From an uncultured Clostridia bacterium (GTDB lineage Bacteria; Bacillota; Clostridia; Lachnospirales; Lachnospiraceae): a stretch of DNA of 64,000 nt. The notes below the pieces were generated by a model that saw nothing but the letters and a program-made list of their open reading frames with translations, did not search any database and was not told the origin of the DNA. The position numbers and the translations under genes are program-made. The stretch lies in assembly GCA_947643415.1 (NCBI GenBank), contig CANRWA010000012.1:17209-81208 (forward strand). The letters are read 5' to 3'. Position 1 is the first letter of the stretch; each line of letters begins with the position of its first letter. Shown in pieces: positions 18,539-27,495 of this stretch.

Positions 18539-19081
18539 GTTACTTTTATATCCCAGCCAGCTTTTTGATCATTCGGGCAGCGGTTTTGTACTGTCTGCTG
18601 CCCGATATACCACGCCCAGCGAAAAATAGCATGTTTCCTCCGGTTGCAAAAGCATTACGCTGCCTTTCGCAAAACTCGCTGTCTGCCGCCGTTTTCCTGC
18701 CTTTTTGCGGCATAGCCGCCCGCCGGTCCTTATGCACCACCTTTGGTTCCTTATCCCTGCGGGCAGCACCAAAGGTGCTGATCCATGAAAGGAGCATGCC
18801 AAAAATAAATATATTTATTTTCTGGCATCTCCTTTCCATGGACAGATGCCCTGCATCTGCCCGCAGTATAAATAGGCCTGGCTTCGGTGGTGCATTAGTA
18901 CCGTTGCGTGGCGGCTTCTAGTGCAAACGTGCTGCAAGAAGGCAGAAAAACGGCGGCAGACATCTCAGACAATGCTCCGGCAGCGTATCTGCAACTGGAG
19001 GAAACAATATTTTTCGGGGTGTGGTATAAGGACAGCAGACAGTACAAGACCCGCTGCTCTGGCTGAAGAGTGAAAAGTAAC
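18539..19081. repeat. Giant imperfect palindrome (about 543 bp), non-coding
   Basis: The whole interval is an imperfect inverted repeat centred at 18811/18812, where AAATAAATA meets TATTTATTT. The left arm and the reverse complement of the right arm share long blocks in order: GTTACTTTT, CAGCCAG, TTGTACTGTCTGCTG, TATACCAC, CGAAAAATA, GTTTCCTCC, GTCTGCCGCCGTTTT, CTGCCTT, TGCACCACC, CTGCGGGCAG and GGAG-ATGCC. No ORF here looks real. It fills nearly all of the 720-bp gap between araA and the small unknown gene. It could be a foldback mobile element or two inverted decayed copies of one sequence. Confidence 0.75.
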
Positions 19082-19082
19082 A

Positions 19083-19117
19083 ACAAAAACGGGGGATGCC
19101 ATAAACTGCATTCCCCC
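19083..19117 (-). terminator. Terminator of the small unknown gene
   Basis: On the minus strand GGGGGAATGC-loop-GCATCCCCC is followed by GTTTTTGTTG, a good intrinsic terminator eight bases after the gene's stop. It touches the outer end of the giant palindrome. Confidence 0.75.
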
Positions 19118-19124
19118 ATAGCCC

Positions 19125-19310
19125 TTATTCTTTCTCCCTCACAAAAGGCGGTTCATAATCATACACATCCTGATAGGATTCCCGCTCAGCCTCACTCACC
19201 GGAGCTCTGTACATAATGCCAGTACAGTCCGTCGTTGAACAGGAACTCAGATTCTCTATACCTTCACCAAACTCAAACTCATGGTAATCAATCTTTTTAT
19301 CTTTCTCCAT
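19125..19310 (-). CDS. Small acidic protein of unknown function
   Basis: A 61-residue acidic protein beginning MEKDKKIDYHEFEFGEG and containing CSTTDCTG in the middle, then a Glu/Tyr-rich stretch and EPPFV near the end. ATG at 19310 has GGAGGT seven bases upstream, and a terminator follows immediately, so it is a real transcription unit. I do not recognise a named family. Two cysteines four residues apart and an acidic leader-like first half could suit a modified-peptide precursor or a metal-binding peptide, but no modifying enzyme is adjacent. It lies about 200 bp downstream of the alarmone synthetase operon. Confidence 0.65.
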   Translation of the reverse strand: MEKDKKIDYHEFEFGEGIENLSSCSTTDCTGIMYRAPVSEAERESYQDVYDYEPPFVREKE

Positions 19311-19332
19311 GATACTACCTCCATTCATGTTT

Positions 19333-19366
19333 TAGCTCAACGGCATCAATTTGAACCCGCCGTTCA
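19333..19366. repeat. Short palindromic repeat (TAGCTCAACGGC family), copy b
   Basis: TAGCTCAACGGC...GAACCCGCCGTT; it matches part of similar sequences at 3874-3900 and 42198-42253. The next 130 bp up to the alarmone synthetase gene has unusual GC-rich blocks (CGCGCGGAGG, CCCGCGGGG) and no ORF. Confidence 0.55.
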
Positions 19367-19514
19367 GTTACAGTTAGTATCGGCAGAGAAGAATTTTATT
19401 ATTCAGATTTATTTATTCGCGCGGAGGCAAAGTGAGGATGATGCCAATAAATCTGCACCATCTGAGCGTACCCGCGGGGTATTTGACTAACAGTTCCTTA
19501 CCATTCATATCCCG

Positions 19515-20201
19515 CTATTCATCCAATTCGCCCCGGATCGCCTGCATACGCATGTCAAGGAGTGCACTGACCTCGGCACATTCTCTCAGCTCCGCCCGGA
19601 GCCTGGCATTATTCTGTCCTTTTTTATAATAAATGCGGTGTTCCAGGCTTGCCCAGAAATCCATGGCAATGGTGCGCAGCTGTACTTCCACTTTCATCAT
19701 CCTTTTTTCATTATGCAGATAGATCGGCGTCTGCACAATGAGATGAAGGCTGCGGTATCCATTCTCCTTTGGGTTTTCGATGTAATCTTTTTTCTTGAGC
19801 AGGGTAATGTCATCCTGTCCAAGCAGATAATCACTGAGAAGATAAATGTCATCTGCAAATGCACAGACCACCCTGACACCTGCGATATCGTTCAATTCTT
19901 CCTCAATCACAGCTGCACTAAACGGCAGGTTTTTGCGCTGCAGTTTCTCAATGATGCTTTCCGGGGACTTCAGCCTTGATTTGATGGTCTGGATCGGATT
20001 GCGGTCATAGGTAAGGGAAAATTCCTTATTCAGTACATTGAACTTTGTCTCCACTTCCATGATCGCACAGCGATAATATGTCATAAGGGCACGGAAAGCC
20101 TCTCCCTCCTCCAGGATCATTCCCACAGCATCGTTGCCGAGAAGCCGCTCTACAAAGCTTTCATCCAGATGAATTCCATCATTTGCATTTTCCCTTTCCA
20201 C
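19515..20201 (-). CDS. Small alarmone synthetase, RelA/SpoT domain (RelP/RelQ-like)
   Basis: A single-domain (p)ppGpp synthetase of 228 residues. The visible motifs are KSRLKSPESIIEKLQRK (substrate binding), DIAGVRVVC, ENPKENGYRSLH and VEVQLRTIAMDFWASLEH. There is no HD hydrolase, TGS or ACT domain, so it is a synthetase only. The EVQLRTIAMDFWASLEH block matches housekeeping RelP/RelQ enzymes rather than known toxic SAS proteins. It starts 14 bp after the AbiEi-like gene, so the two are almost certainly one transcript. Confidence 0.9.
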   Translation of the reverse strand: MERENANDGIHLDESFVERLLGNDAVGMILEEGEAFRALMTYYRCAIMEVETKFNVLNKEFSLTYDRNPIQTIKSRLKSPESIIEKLQRKNLPFSAAVIEEELNDIAGVRVVCAFADDIYLLSDYLLGQDDITLLKKKDYIENPKENGYRSLHLIVQTPIYLHNEKRMMKVEVQLRTIAMDFWASLEHRIYYKKGQNNARLRAELRECAEVSALLDMRMQAIRGELDE

Positions 20202-20215
20202 AACTCTCCCTCCTG

Positions 20216-20821
20216 TTACTCTTCCACATACTCTCTGGCAATCTTTCCAAAGCGCATACGGTCTGCATATTCCAAAAGATGTTTTGGTTTCTTTTTCTTT
20301 GAATTTTTGTAACTATCTACCACAAGCTGCACCATATCATGGCCGATCTCTTTCTCCAGGCGAATACAGTCGCAGACACTCCGGTCCAGGTCATATACGC
20401 GGATGATTCCGGATGGCGTCCTTTTCTCAACGATATCATCCGAAAATGCATGTACAGAGAAATAGTGACGGGACACCGGGAATGTGAGTTTCATGCCACC
20501 ACGGTCTGTCCGCGCTGTAGCGATGTAAAGCTTATCCGGTTCTTCTGTTATCAGTCCATGATAATAACAGGCACTGAGTGCACAGATCACCGCCTTGGGA
20601 TTTGTCATGCATGCCTCGATCATCTTATAATGTTTTGGCTTTTTCCGTCCTGTCATAAGATTCCAGTAATTTCCATGGGACACTCTTTCAATCTTCCCAT
20701 CCTGAAGCATGGAACGGATCTGTATCGTTGTGATCTTATTTGCAAGAAGTTCCCTGGCAGGGAGATAACCGCCCGCCTCCTCAAACAGCTCATTTACTTT
20801 GTCATATGTTCTCTTTAACAT
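20216..20821 (-). CDS. AbiEi-like (type IV antitoxin family) HTH protein
   Basis: A 201-residue protein resembling the AbiEi antitoxin family. An N-terminal winged-helix segment (AGGYLPARELLANKITTIQIRSMLQDGKIERVSHGNYW) is followed by the typical middle region (ICALSACYYHGLITEEP, YIATARTDR) and DLDRSVCDCIRLEKEIG. Classical AbiEi sits beside the AbiEii nucleotidyltransferase toxin; none follows here, and an alarmone synthetase takes that position instead. It may be a stand-alone transcription factor. RBS AAGGAGG overlaps the upstream intergenic region. Confidence 0.8.
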   Translation of the reverse strand: MLKRTYDKVNELFEEAGGYLPARELLANKITTIQIRSMLQDGKIERVSHGNYWNLMTGRKKPKHYKMIEACMTNPKAVICALSACYYHGLITEEPDKLYIATARTDRGGMKLTFPVSRHYFSVHAFSDDIVEKRTPSGIIRVYDLDRSVCDCIRLEKEIGHDMVQLVVDSYKNSKKKKPKHLLEYADRMRFGKIAREYVEE

Positions 20822-20831
20822 GTTGTCCTCC

Positions 20832-23303
20832 TTATAATACCATTATATACATATAATAAAGTTTTTTCATTATCTTTGCATCATCATAGGCTTTCCGCCG
20901 AATGGCATCAAACTGCATCCGGAATTCAGCAAGTTCCGCCTCTGTGATATCATCTGGCCCAAAGCGGGCGTGGTAAACCAGGCTGACATACTGTATGATC
21001 TGGTCCGCAGGCATATTCACCGCTTCTGAGATCGCTGCGGCATAAACGGCAACAGGCTGTCCTTTATAAGCAGCCCCCCTGGCGTTAAACAATGGCATCA
21101 GGTGCCTGTGTGCCATCCGTATCCGCCTCTTTATGCGAAGGCTCTGCAGGCTCTTCCTGAAGAGATAACTACGAATCCTCCTCTCACCCTCCAGCACGAC
21201 AACGATAAGCACCAGCACAGCAAGAATCTCAAGAATAAGCCGGATCACTTTAGAAGAAGTACTTTCTGAGGCAGGAAGCCCTCCCTGCTCCCCATTCGGG
21301 TCCGTATCTTTTTGAATATCATCAAAGGTCATATTCTCTTCTGGTACCTGTGTTACCGCCGGGGTCGGAGTCGCCAGTTCCGGTTCCTCCTGAGGGGGGT
21401 CCTCTGGCGTATCCTGTTTGTCCGGTTCAGAATCCTTCTGCTGGTCATCAGAAGAATTATTCCCCTGCTGACTGAAATTATCTTCTCCGATTCCCGGTGT
21501 CACCTCAAGAGGTACAAATCCATATTTATCTGTATACACCTCAATCCATGCATGGGCATCACTGTCCGGAACAAGGATCTCAGCATTCTTTTCCGTTCCC
21601 GCTGTCAGCTCTTCCGGGGAGATGTACATCCCTTCCACATACCGCGTTGGGATACCCACACTTCTGAGCAGCATGGCTGCTGTTGTAGCATAATAAGTAC
21701 AATATCCCTTCTTTCCCTCATTCAAGAAATATTCTACGGTATCCCTGTCTGACGGCGTTCTTCCCGGCGCCAGGGTATATTCTGTATTCTTTGCAATATA
21801 CGTCCGTGTCAGTCTCAGGACCGCCTCCGTCTGGTCTATCCCATTCTGAAGCTGCTCATACTTGCCTCCATTGTCATCCAGGTATTTTTTATAATCATCA
21901 CAGACTCCTGCCAGCGTGTCTGGCACCTGCAGGTAATATTTCTTTGCGAAATCCGTCATAAGCCTACGCTGCGTCAATGTATTGTACCAGAATACATCAT
22001 CCAGCATCGAAAAATTCTGTGCCAGGAGGTCCCGGCGCATTACCGCAGGAGATGTAAGATAATAATCCACTGTATAATCAATCCCGCCAGTCTCTATCGT
22101 TGTCTTCCCATCTGAATCTGACTGAAACGGTACTGTCGGCAAATAAGGAACCAGATAATTCCCATAACCAAATGCCAGATTGCGGATACGGAGGGTTCCC
22201 TGTGCCCACTTATCCCTTGACCTGTCTTTTACCCCGTTATCCAACTGTATATGCCATGCATCCGGTGCCACCCCCTGCTGTTCCAGGGCAGCCAGATCCG
22301 ACATATATCCCTCGTCTTTCTGCAGGGATGACCACTCATTATTCTCATAATGGTCACCCACATACCCTTTCAGATACAGACCATAGTTATTGTTTACTGT
22401 GCCGGATATCTTCAGCATGGTCTCTCCTGTATAATCCACCTCCTGTTTTCCGCCAATCTCGCCATAATCAATCGCATCTCCGTTAAAATGTGCCTTTACC
22501 CATGAGAAAACATCTTCGCCGCTCCAGGCCATCAATGCCACAACAGAATTCTTTGTCTCGGTGATATCATCCTTATGTGCATCATAACGTGAGGGCGGCA
22601 TAAAAAGGTATGTAATCCCGCCGACAGACAGTCCGATCAGCATAAGCAGAACAGATAGCTTCTGGCGCATCCTCCGGTCTGTGGCATCTGTTTTGAGATG
22701 GCGTGTGCCGATAATGGACACCGCCACGATAAGATAAGTAAAAAGATTAGAAAAATATCCCAGCCTTCCGACCACCAGGGGAAGGATCACAAAAGGCACC
22801 GTAGCTGCGAGAAAAACGGCAGAACGGCGGCGACGGTAAAAAAAACCGCTGATGACCACGATAAGATATACTCCAAGAAGGATCAGGACAAATGAAGTAC
22901 AGAACCGGACACTGGCACTTTCCCTCTCCGGATCATAGGCGAGAAGCGTCAGTTTACTCCCTGAATAACTCATAAATCCTTTCAGAAAACCATTTACGAT
23001 CAGCACAAATCCTTTCTGGACCTGGCTTCGGAAATAGAATATGATCATAGCAAAAAAAACCGTGATGCCGGCAATACCATATATTTTCCCATTATGGAAT
23101 GTCTCCAGCACAGTGAAAAGACCATAGAAAAGAAAGGCGGCCAGCAACATGACAAGCGTGCATACTCCCCTGCTGAATGACAGCTCCAGACTGGTGGCAG
23201 TACACATGACCGCTGAATAAACACCCAGAAACACCAGGATCACCTGGCTGATTTCCAATATGAAATTGATCAGTTTATTGTTTCTAGACTTCAAATCTTT
23301 CAC
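20832..23303 (-). CDS. Transglutaminase-like membrane protein (TgpA/DUF3488-like)
   Basis: An 823-residue protein with about seven N-terminal membrane helices (residues 12-235) and a large external region. The transglutaminase core has the catalytic Cys in GYCTYYATTAAMLLRSVGIPTRYVEG and His in SDAHAWIEVY. A Pro/Glu/Gln-rich linker, a further helix (about 700-720) and a cytoplasmic tail follow. It is the third gene of a MoxR-DUF58-transglutaminase operon, overlapping DUF58 by 20 bp. Such operons are thought to act in envelope or secreted-protein processing; the substrate is unknown. Confidence 0.9.
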   Translation of the reverse strand: MKDLKSRNNKLINFILEISQVILVFLGVYSAVMCTATSLELSFSRGVCTLVMLLAAFLFYGLFTVLETFHNGKIYGIAGITVFFAMIIFYFRSQVQKGFVLIVNGFLKGFMSYSGSKLTLLAYDPERESASVRFCTSFVLILLGVYLIVVISGFFYRRRRSAVFLAATVPFVILPLVVGRLGYFSNLFTYLIVAVSIIGTRHLKTDATDRRMRQKLSVLLMLIGLSVGGITYLFMPPSRYDAHKDDITETKNSVVALMAWSGEDVFSWVKAHFNGDAIDYGEIGGKQEVDYTGETMLKISGTVNNNYGLYLKGYVGDHYENNEWSSLQKDEGYMSDLAALEQQGVAPDAWHIQLDNGVKDRSRDKWAQGTLRIRNLAFGYGNYLVPYLPTVPFQSDSDGKTTIETGGIDYTVDYYLTSPAVMRRDLLAQNFSMLDDVFWYNTLTQRRLMTDFAKKYYLQVPDTLAGVCDDYKKYLDDNGGKYEQLQNGIDQTEAVLRLTRTYIAKNTEYTLAPGRTPSDRDTVEYFLNEGKKGYCTYYATTAAMLLRSVGIPTRYVEGMYISPEELTAGTEKNAEILVPDSDAHAWIEVYTDKYGFVPLEVTPGIGEDNFSQQGNNSSDDQQKDSEPDKQDTPEDPPQEEPELATPTPAVTQVPEENMTFDDIQKDTDPNGEQGGLPASESTSSKVIRLILEILAVLVLIVVVLEGERRIRSYLFRKSLQSLRIKRRIRMAHRHLMPLFNARGAAYKGQPVAVYAAAISEAVNMPADQIIQYVSLVYHARFGPDDITEAELAEFRMQFDAIRRKAYDDAKIMKKLYYMYIMVL

Positions 23304-24408
23304 CTCGTAAATCCATCACTTCCAGGCGGTCGCGGACCAGCCCCATGGACTCCAGTTCTGTGTGCCCGGCGACCGTCAGGTACATTGCTGATTCCAGCGG
23401 CCTGCCTTCTTCCCAGGCAAGGTATGTCTGCACCAGCTCATCTGCATCCTTTGTAATGCGGCATTTAAACAGATCCTGAAACATCCACAGAAGTTCCTCC
23501 TCATGCTCCACAATACGCTCCTGTATCACCTCATTTTCCCTGTCATACCATATATATTTCTGTGGAATGGCATTCTCGATCATGTACATTGACACAGAAT
23601 AGATCCCCTGTACAAGCAGATTACTGTTTTTATGCCTCTGCTCCGCATTTTCTCCAACCACACATAGATCCACAAATATATTGATTACCTTAGTCAGTGG
23701 AAGGCTGCCCTCTTTTACCATAAGGCTGCCTGTCTTCCCACTGAGTTTCCAGTGTATTGTCTGAATCTTGTCCCCATCTGCAAATTCCCTGACATTGAAG
23801 ATCTCTGATGGGTCATCCCCTTTTTTATAAAGGGAAAAACGGTCACTGTCTTCCTCCGTCTCGTTGTACCATCCGTCCCTGTCCAGATACATCTCCCTCA
23901 GTGGCGGAAGAACCAGTACATTCTGCGTCTCAAAATTTTTGCCCACTGTCCAGGCAAATATGTTCAGATAATCATATATCCTTACTTTCTCAACCTTAAT
24001 CGCTACATTTCCACAGTTCTGCATTACCACCGGAATCCTTCGGTCACGTTTTCTTCCTGAATCCACAGAAAAACGCACTTTCATCTTCCCCTTTTCCCCA
24101 GAGAAAAGATTTTCATACCGCACCTGTGCGATTCCCTTTGTCACCGGGAGAATCCGGTTGCCATTTTCCACAGACAAAGTAATAGACGCCCGGGCAGGTT
24201 TCTCCATCGCCTCTTTCTCTGTCACAGGATTCTTCGAATCCACAGATACTGTTATCCGCAATCTCTGCAGGATCAGAAGCGCCAGCATGACCATCGGCAT
24301 GATAATAAGCATCCCCATTATCGCCACTGTACCAAATTCCATATAGAAAATCGAGATGAACAATCCCAGTAGAAAAAGAAATACATAAAGAAGTGTTCCT
24401 ATCGTCAT
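23284..24408 (-). CDS. DUF58 family membrane-anchored protein
   Basis: A 374-residue protein with two N-terminal membrane helices (about 5-45), an external beta-rich stretch, and the DUF58 core FADGDKIQTIHWKLSGKTGSLMVKE, followed by a vWA-like region starting INIFVDLCV. It follows the MoxR ATPase by about 12 bp and overlaps the transglutaminase gene. MoxR proteins act with vWA/DUF58 partners as chaperone-like complexes. GGAGGAG precedes the ATG. Confidence 0.9.
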   Translation of the reverse strand: MTIGTLLYVFLFLLGLFISIFYMEFGTVAIMGMLIIMPMVMLALLILQRLRITVSVDSKNPVTEKEAMEKPARASITLSVENGNRILPVTKGIAQVRYENLFSGEKGKMKVRFSVDSGRKRDRRIPVVMQNCGNVAIKVEKVRIYDYLNIFAWTVGKNFETQNVLVLPPLREMYLDRDGWYNETEEDSDRFSLYKKGDDPSEIFNVREFADGDKIQTIHWKLSGKTGSLMVKEGSLPLTKVINIFVDLCVVGENAEQRHKNSNLLVQGIYSVSMYMIENAIPQKYIWYDRENEVIQERIVEHEEELLWMFQDLFKCRITKDADELVQTYLAWEEGRPLESAMYLTVAGHTELESMGLVRDRLEVMDLRGERFEV

Positions 24409-24420
24409 CGACGTCTCCTC

Positions 24421-25347
24421 CTACAATTTCGGTACCGGTACTTTATTTACGATCTCCTCTACCACATCCTGCTCTGTAATATGTGCCATACGGGCTTTAC
24501 CATTCAGCAGGAGACGGTGTGCCAGTACAGCAGATGCCACTCCCTGTATATCTTCCGGCAGTACAAAAGTACGTCCTTTCACGAAAGCACGTCCCTTTGA
24601 CATATCCATAAACGCCAGTGTCCCACGCGGGCTGACACCCAGTGAGATCATGGCATGTTTCCTCGTCCCATCCACAATGCGTGACAGGTATTTGAGCACC
24701 TTATCATCAACATAGATCTGCTTCACCTGATCCTGCATCTGAAGCAGCTCTCTCTTGGAAATGATCTCCTGTATAAAATCCAGCGGGTTGATATCCTGCC
24801 GCTCCTTGATCAGGCGCATCTCTTCTTCCATCGTAGGATATCCCATAGACAGGCGGATCATAAAACGGTCAAGCTGGGATTCCGGCAGCATCTGTGTTCC
24901 GGCAGAGCCAACCGGATTCTGTGTTGCCACAACGACAAAAGGATTGGGAAGCTGTCTGGTAACACCGTCTACTGTTACCTGTCCCTCTTCCATAACCTCC
25001 AGAAGGGCAGACTGGGTCTTCGTTGATGTACGGTTAATCTCATCGGCAAGCATCAGGTTGCAGAGGATCGCCCCCGGCTTATACTGAAATTCACCATCTG
25101 CCCCGATCATATTAAATCCCACAACATCGCTGGGAAGTACATCCGGAGTAAACTGCAGACGCCGTTCGGTCAGTTCCATAGCGCGTGAAAAAGCCACCGC
25201 CAGCGTCGTCTTCCCCACCCCTGGTACATCCTCGATCAAAATATGTCCCTTGGCAAGAATCGCTGTCATCACCAGTTCAATCGCTTCGTCTTTCCCCCGG
25301 ATCACTTTGCCAACCTCATTTAGTATCGCTTCAATCTTTTCGTTCAC
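24421..25347 (-). CDS. MoxR family AAA+ ATPase
   Basis: A 308-residue ATPase: Walker A DVPGVGKTTLA, Walker B MLADEINRTS, sensor VVATQNPVGSAGTQMLPESQLDRFMIR, the usual MoxR sequence. I place the start at GTG 25347 (VNEKIEAIL) because AAAGGAG lies eight bases upstream; the track's ATG at 25383 has no site. It is the first gene of the MoxR-DUF58-transglutaminase operon. Confidence 0.92.
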   Translation of the reverse strand: MNEKIEAILNEVGKVIRGKDEAIELVMTAILAKGHILIEDVPGVGKTTLAVAFSRAMELTERRLQFTPDVLPSDVVGFNMIGADGEFQYKPGAILCNLMLADEINRTSTKTQSALLEVMEEGQVTVDGVTRQLPNPFVVVATQNPVGSAGTQMLPESQLDRFMIRLSMGYPTMEEEMRLIKERQDINPLDFIQEIISKRELLQMQDQVKQIYVDDKVLKYLSRIVDGTRKHAMISLGVSPRGTLAFMDMSKGRAFVKGRTFVLPEDIQGVASAVLAHRLLLNGKARMAHITEQDVVEEIVNKVPVPKL

Positions 25348-25469
25348 CTTATCTTCTCCTTTCCTGTTCCGCAGACAGGGCATCCCCTATGTTATGAAAG
25401 AAAACGCCGTTTCTGTCCGGCGTTCCCTGTCCGGCAAGATACCGGTATATATCTCATTTCCGTAATACA

Positions 25470-26768
25470 CTAGGATACTTTCATTTTAAATTTGCGGACA
25501 GCACGTTCATCCTCTGCATCTATTTTATCTATATTGCCGCCAATCCCCCGGATCTTTTCTTCGAAATTCTCATATCCGCGCTCAATGTAATGTATATGGT
25601 CTATGCTGGTAAATCCCTCTGCTGCCAGCCCCGCCATAACAAGTGCTGCTCCTGCCCGAAGATCCGGTGCACTCACAGCAGCTCCGGAGAATCCATCTAC
25701 TCCCGTGATAAAAGCTGCATTTCCTTCTACCGTGATATTTGCCCCCATACGGCGCAATTCACCCACATATTTCAGCCGCGTCTCAAAGATGGTCTCTGTG
25801 ACAATACTGGTTCCCTCTGACAGGGCAAGGAGTGTCGTCATCTGTGGCTGCATATCAGTGGGAAAACCCGGATATGGCATTGTCTTAACGTTGGCATAAG
25901 ACAGCCTGTGATCTGCCACAACATGGACACAGTCATCAAATTCTTCCACCCTGGCACCAATCTCTACCAGCTTCGCAGTAATGGCCTCCAAATGCTTGGG
26001 AATCACATTTTTTATATATACATCCCCGCCAGTGGCTGCCACTGCAAGCATGTATGTCCCCGCCTCGATCTGATCCGGGATAATGGAATATTCACTGCCA
26101 TGCAGGGATTCCACACCACGGATACGGATGGCATCCGTTCCGGCACCCCTGATATTCGCTCCCATACTGTTCAGGAAGTTCGCCACATCTACAATATGAG
26201 GTTCTTTTGCAGGATTTTCAATGATCGTCCTGCCCTCTGCCATACAGGCTGCCATCATAATATTAATGGTTGCCCCGACACTGGGGCAGTCCAGATAAAT
26301 ATGTTCCCCTGCCAGACGCTCCGCCCTGGCATCAATCTTTCCATGATGGATCGTTACCTCAGCGCCAAGCTGCTCAAATCCTTTGATATGCTGGTCAATA
26401 GGACGACTTCCGATCTGGCATCCGCCCGGGAGTGCCACAAGCGCTTTCTTATATTTCCCCAAAAGTGCTCCGACAAGGTAATAAGAACCACGTATCTTAC
26501 GGATCGCATCCTCATCTACACTCATATTATTGATCAAAGCTCCATTTATTTTCACGGTGTGTGTATCCATTCTCTCTACAATGGCACCGATTCCTTCTAT
26601 CGCATCCAATAATACATGGACATCATCCACATCTGGAAGATTCTCAATCGTCACCGGCTCATTCGCCATAATCGCCGCAACAATGATCCCCAGGGCAGCA
26701 TTCTTCGCACCACCTATGGTCACTTCTCCCCTTAATGGCGTTCCACCTTTAATAATGTATTGTTTCAT
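25470..26768 (-). CDS. murA: UDP-N-acetylglucosamine 1-carboxyvinyltransferase
   Basis: MurA transfers enolpyruvate to UDP-GlcNAc, the first committed step of peptidoglycan synthesis. The 432-residue protein has GGAKNAALG at the N-terminus, and PGGCQIGSRPIDQHIKGFEQLG, which holds the catalytic Cys that fosfomycin attacks, so the enzyme should be of the drug-sensitive type. ATG at 26768 has GGAGG upstream. Clostridia often carry two murA-type genes; I cannot tell which this is. Confidence 0.95.
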   Translation of the reverse strand: MKQYIIKGGTPLRGEVTIGGAKNAALGIIVAAIMANEPVTIENLPDVDDVHVLLDAIEGIGAIVERMDTHTVKINGALINNMSVDEDAIRKIRGSYYLVGALLGKYKKALVALPGGCQIGSRPIDQHIKGFEQLGAEVTIHHGKIDARAERLAGEHIYLDCPSVGATINIMMAACMAEGRTIIENPAKEPHIVDVANFLNSMGANIRGAGTDAIRIRGVESLHGSEYSIIPDQIEAGTYMLAVAATGGDVYIKNVIPKHLEAITAKLVEIGARVEEFDDCVHVVADHRLSYANVKTMPYPGFPTDMQPQMTTLLALSEGTSIVTETIFETRLKYVGELRRMGANITVEGNAAFITGVDGFSGAAVSAPDLRAGAALVMAGLAAEGFTSIDHIHYIERGYENFEEKIRGIGGNIDKIDAEDERAVRKFKMKVS

Positions 26769-26884
26769 TATTACCTCCACAGATAGAAACGTAATCTGGT
26801 CTAACTATTTCCATACATCATTGTAATAGTATAACACAAATTTGACATTTGTAAAACGGCAATTTGAATACTTTTCACAAAAAA

Positions 26885-27457
26885 TTAGTGCTGCTTTTTC
26901 ACAGAATAACCAAATTTTCCGATTTTCCTGCCCAATTCAAAATATTCTCCATGGGAATATGTAACAAGCCCAGTATCATTTAATTTGAATTTGCCACTGT
27001 CGTCCATATATTTCTCACTGATCTGCACTGCCACTACCTCTGCCAGGAACATATGATGGCTTCCCAGCTCCATCACTTCCCTCACCCTGCATTCCAGGCT
27101 CAGCGGGCTCTCTGCTATGACAGGTGCATATTCCAGTTCCCTCGCAGGCGCAGCAGTGAGGTTCATACTGGCAAATTTATCTACATCCCTCCCTGACTTC
27201 ACGCCACACCAGTCTGTGGCATAGGTAAGCTCTTTGGTAGTCAGGTTAATGGCAAATTCACCCGTCTCACGGATCAGCCCGTAAGAATACCGCTCCGGCC
27301 TCACGGAGATGGATACCATCACCGGATCCGAACAGACCGTCCCGGTCCAGGCAATAGTGACAATATTTTTCTTCCCATCCCGTCCGGCACAGCTCACCAT
27401 CACTGCAGGAACCGGATAAAGCATATTGCCAGGTTTCCACAACTGTTTTTTGTCCAT
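26885..27457 (-). CDS. Flavin reductase family protein (FMN-binding split barrel)
   Basis: A 190-residue protein of the flavin-reductase/split-barrel type: LYPVPAVMVSCAG, NIVTIAWTGTVCSDPVMVSISVRPERYSYGLI and a conserved ESPLSLECRV turn. Such proteins bind FMN and may reduce it for a partner enzyme; no partner is adjacent. The start at 27457 has GGGGAG upstream. It is separated from the TPR gene by about 38 bp and may be its last cistron. Confidence 0.85.
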   Translation of the reverse strand: MDKKQLWKPGNMLYPVPAVMVSCAGRDGKKNIVTIAWTGTVCSDPVMVSISVRPERYSYGLIRETGEFAINLTTKELTYATDWCGVKSGRDVDKFASMNLTAAPARELEYAPVIAESPLSLECRVREVMELGSHHMFLAEVVAVQISEKYMDDSGKFKLNDTGLVTYSHGEYFELGRKIGKFGYSVKKQH

Positions 27458-27495
27458 ACTTACTATCTCCCCTCTCCAAAGCATTCAAAAGTATC

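Noticed and set aside
18499-18921. ORFs of 77-140 residues on both strands
   Set aside because: They lie in the giant palindrome, have no ribosome site, and their translations are low-complexity shadows of the inverted repeat.
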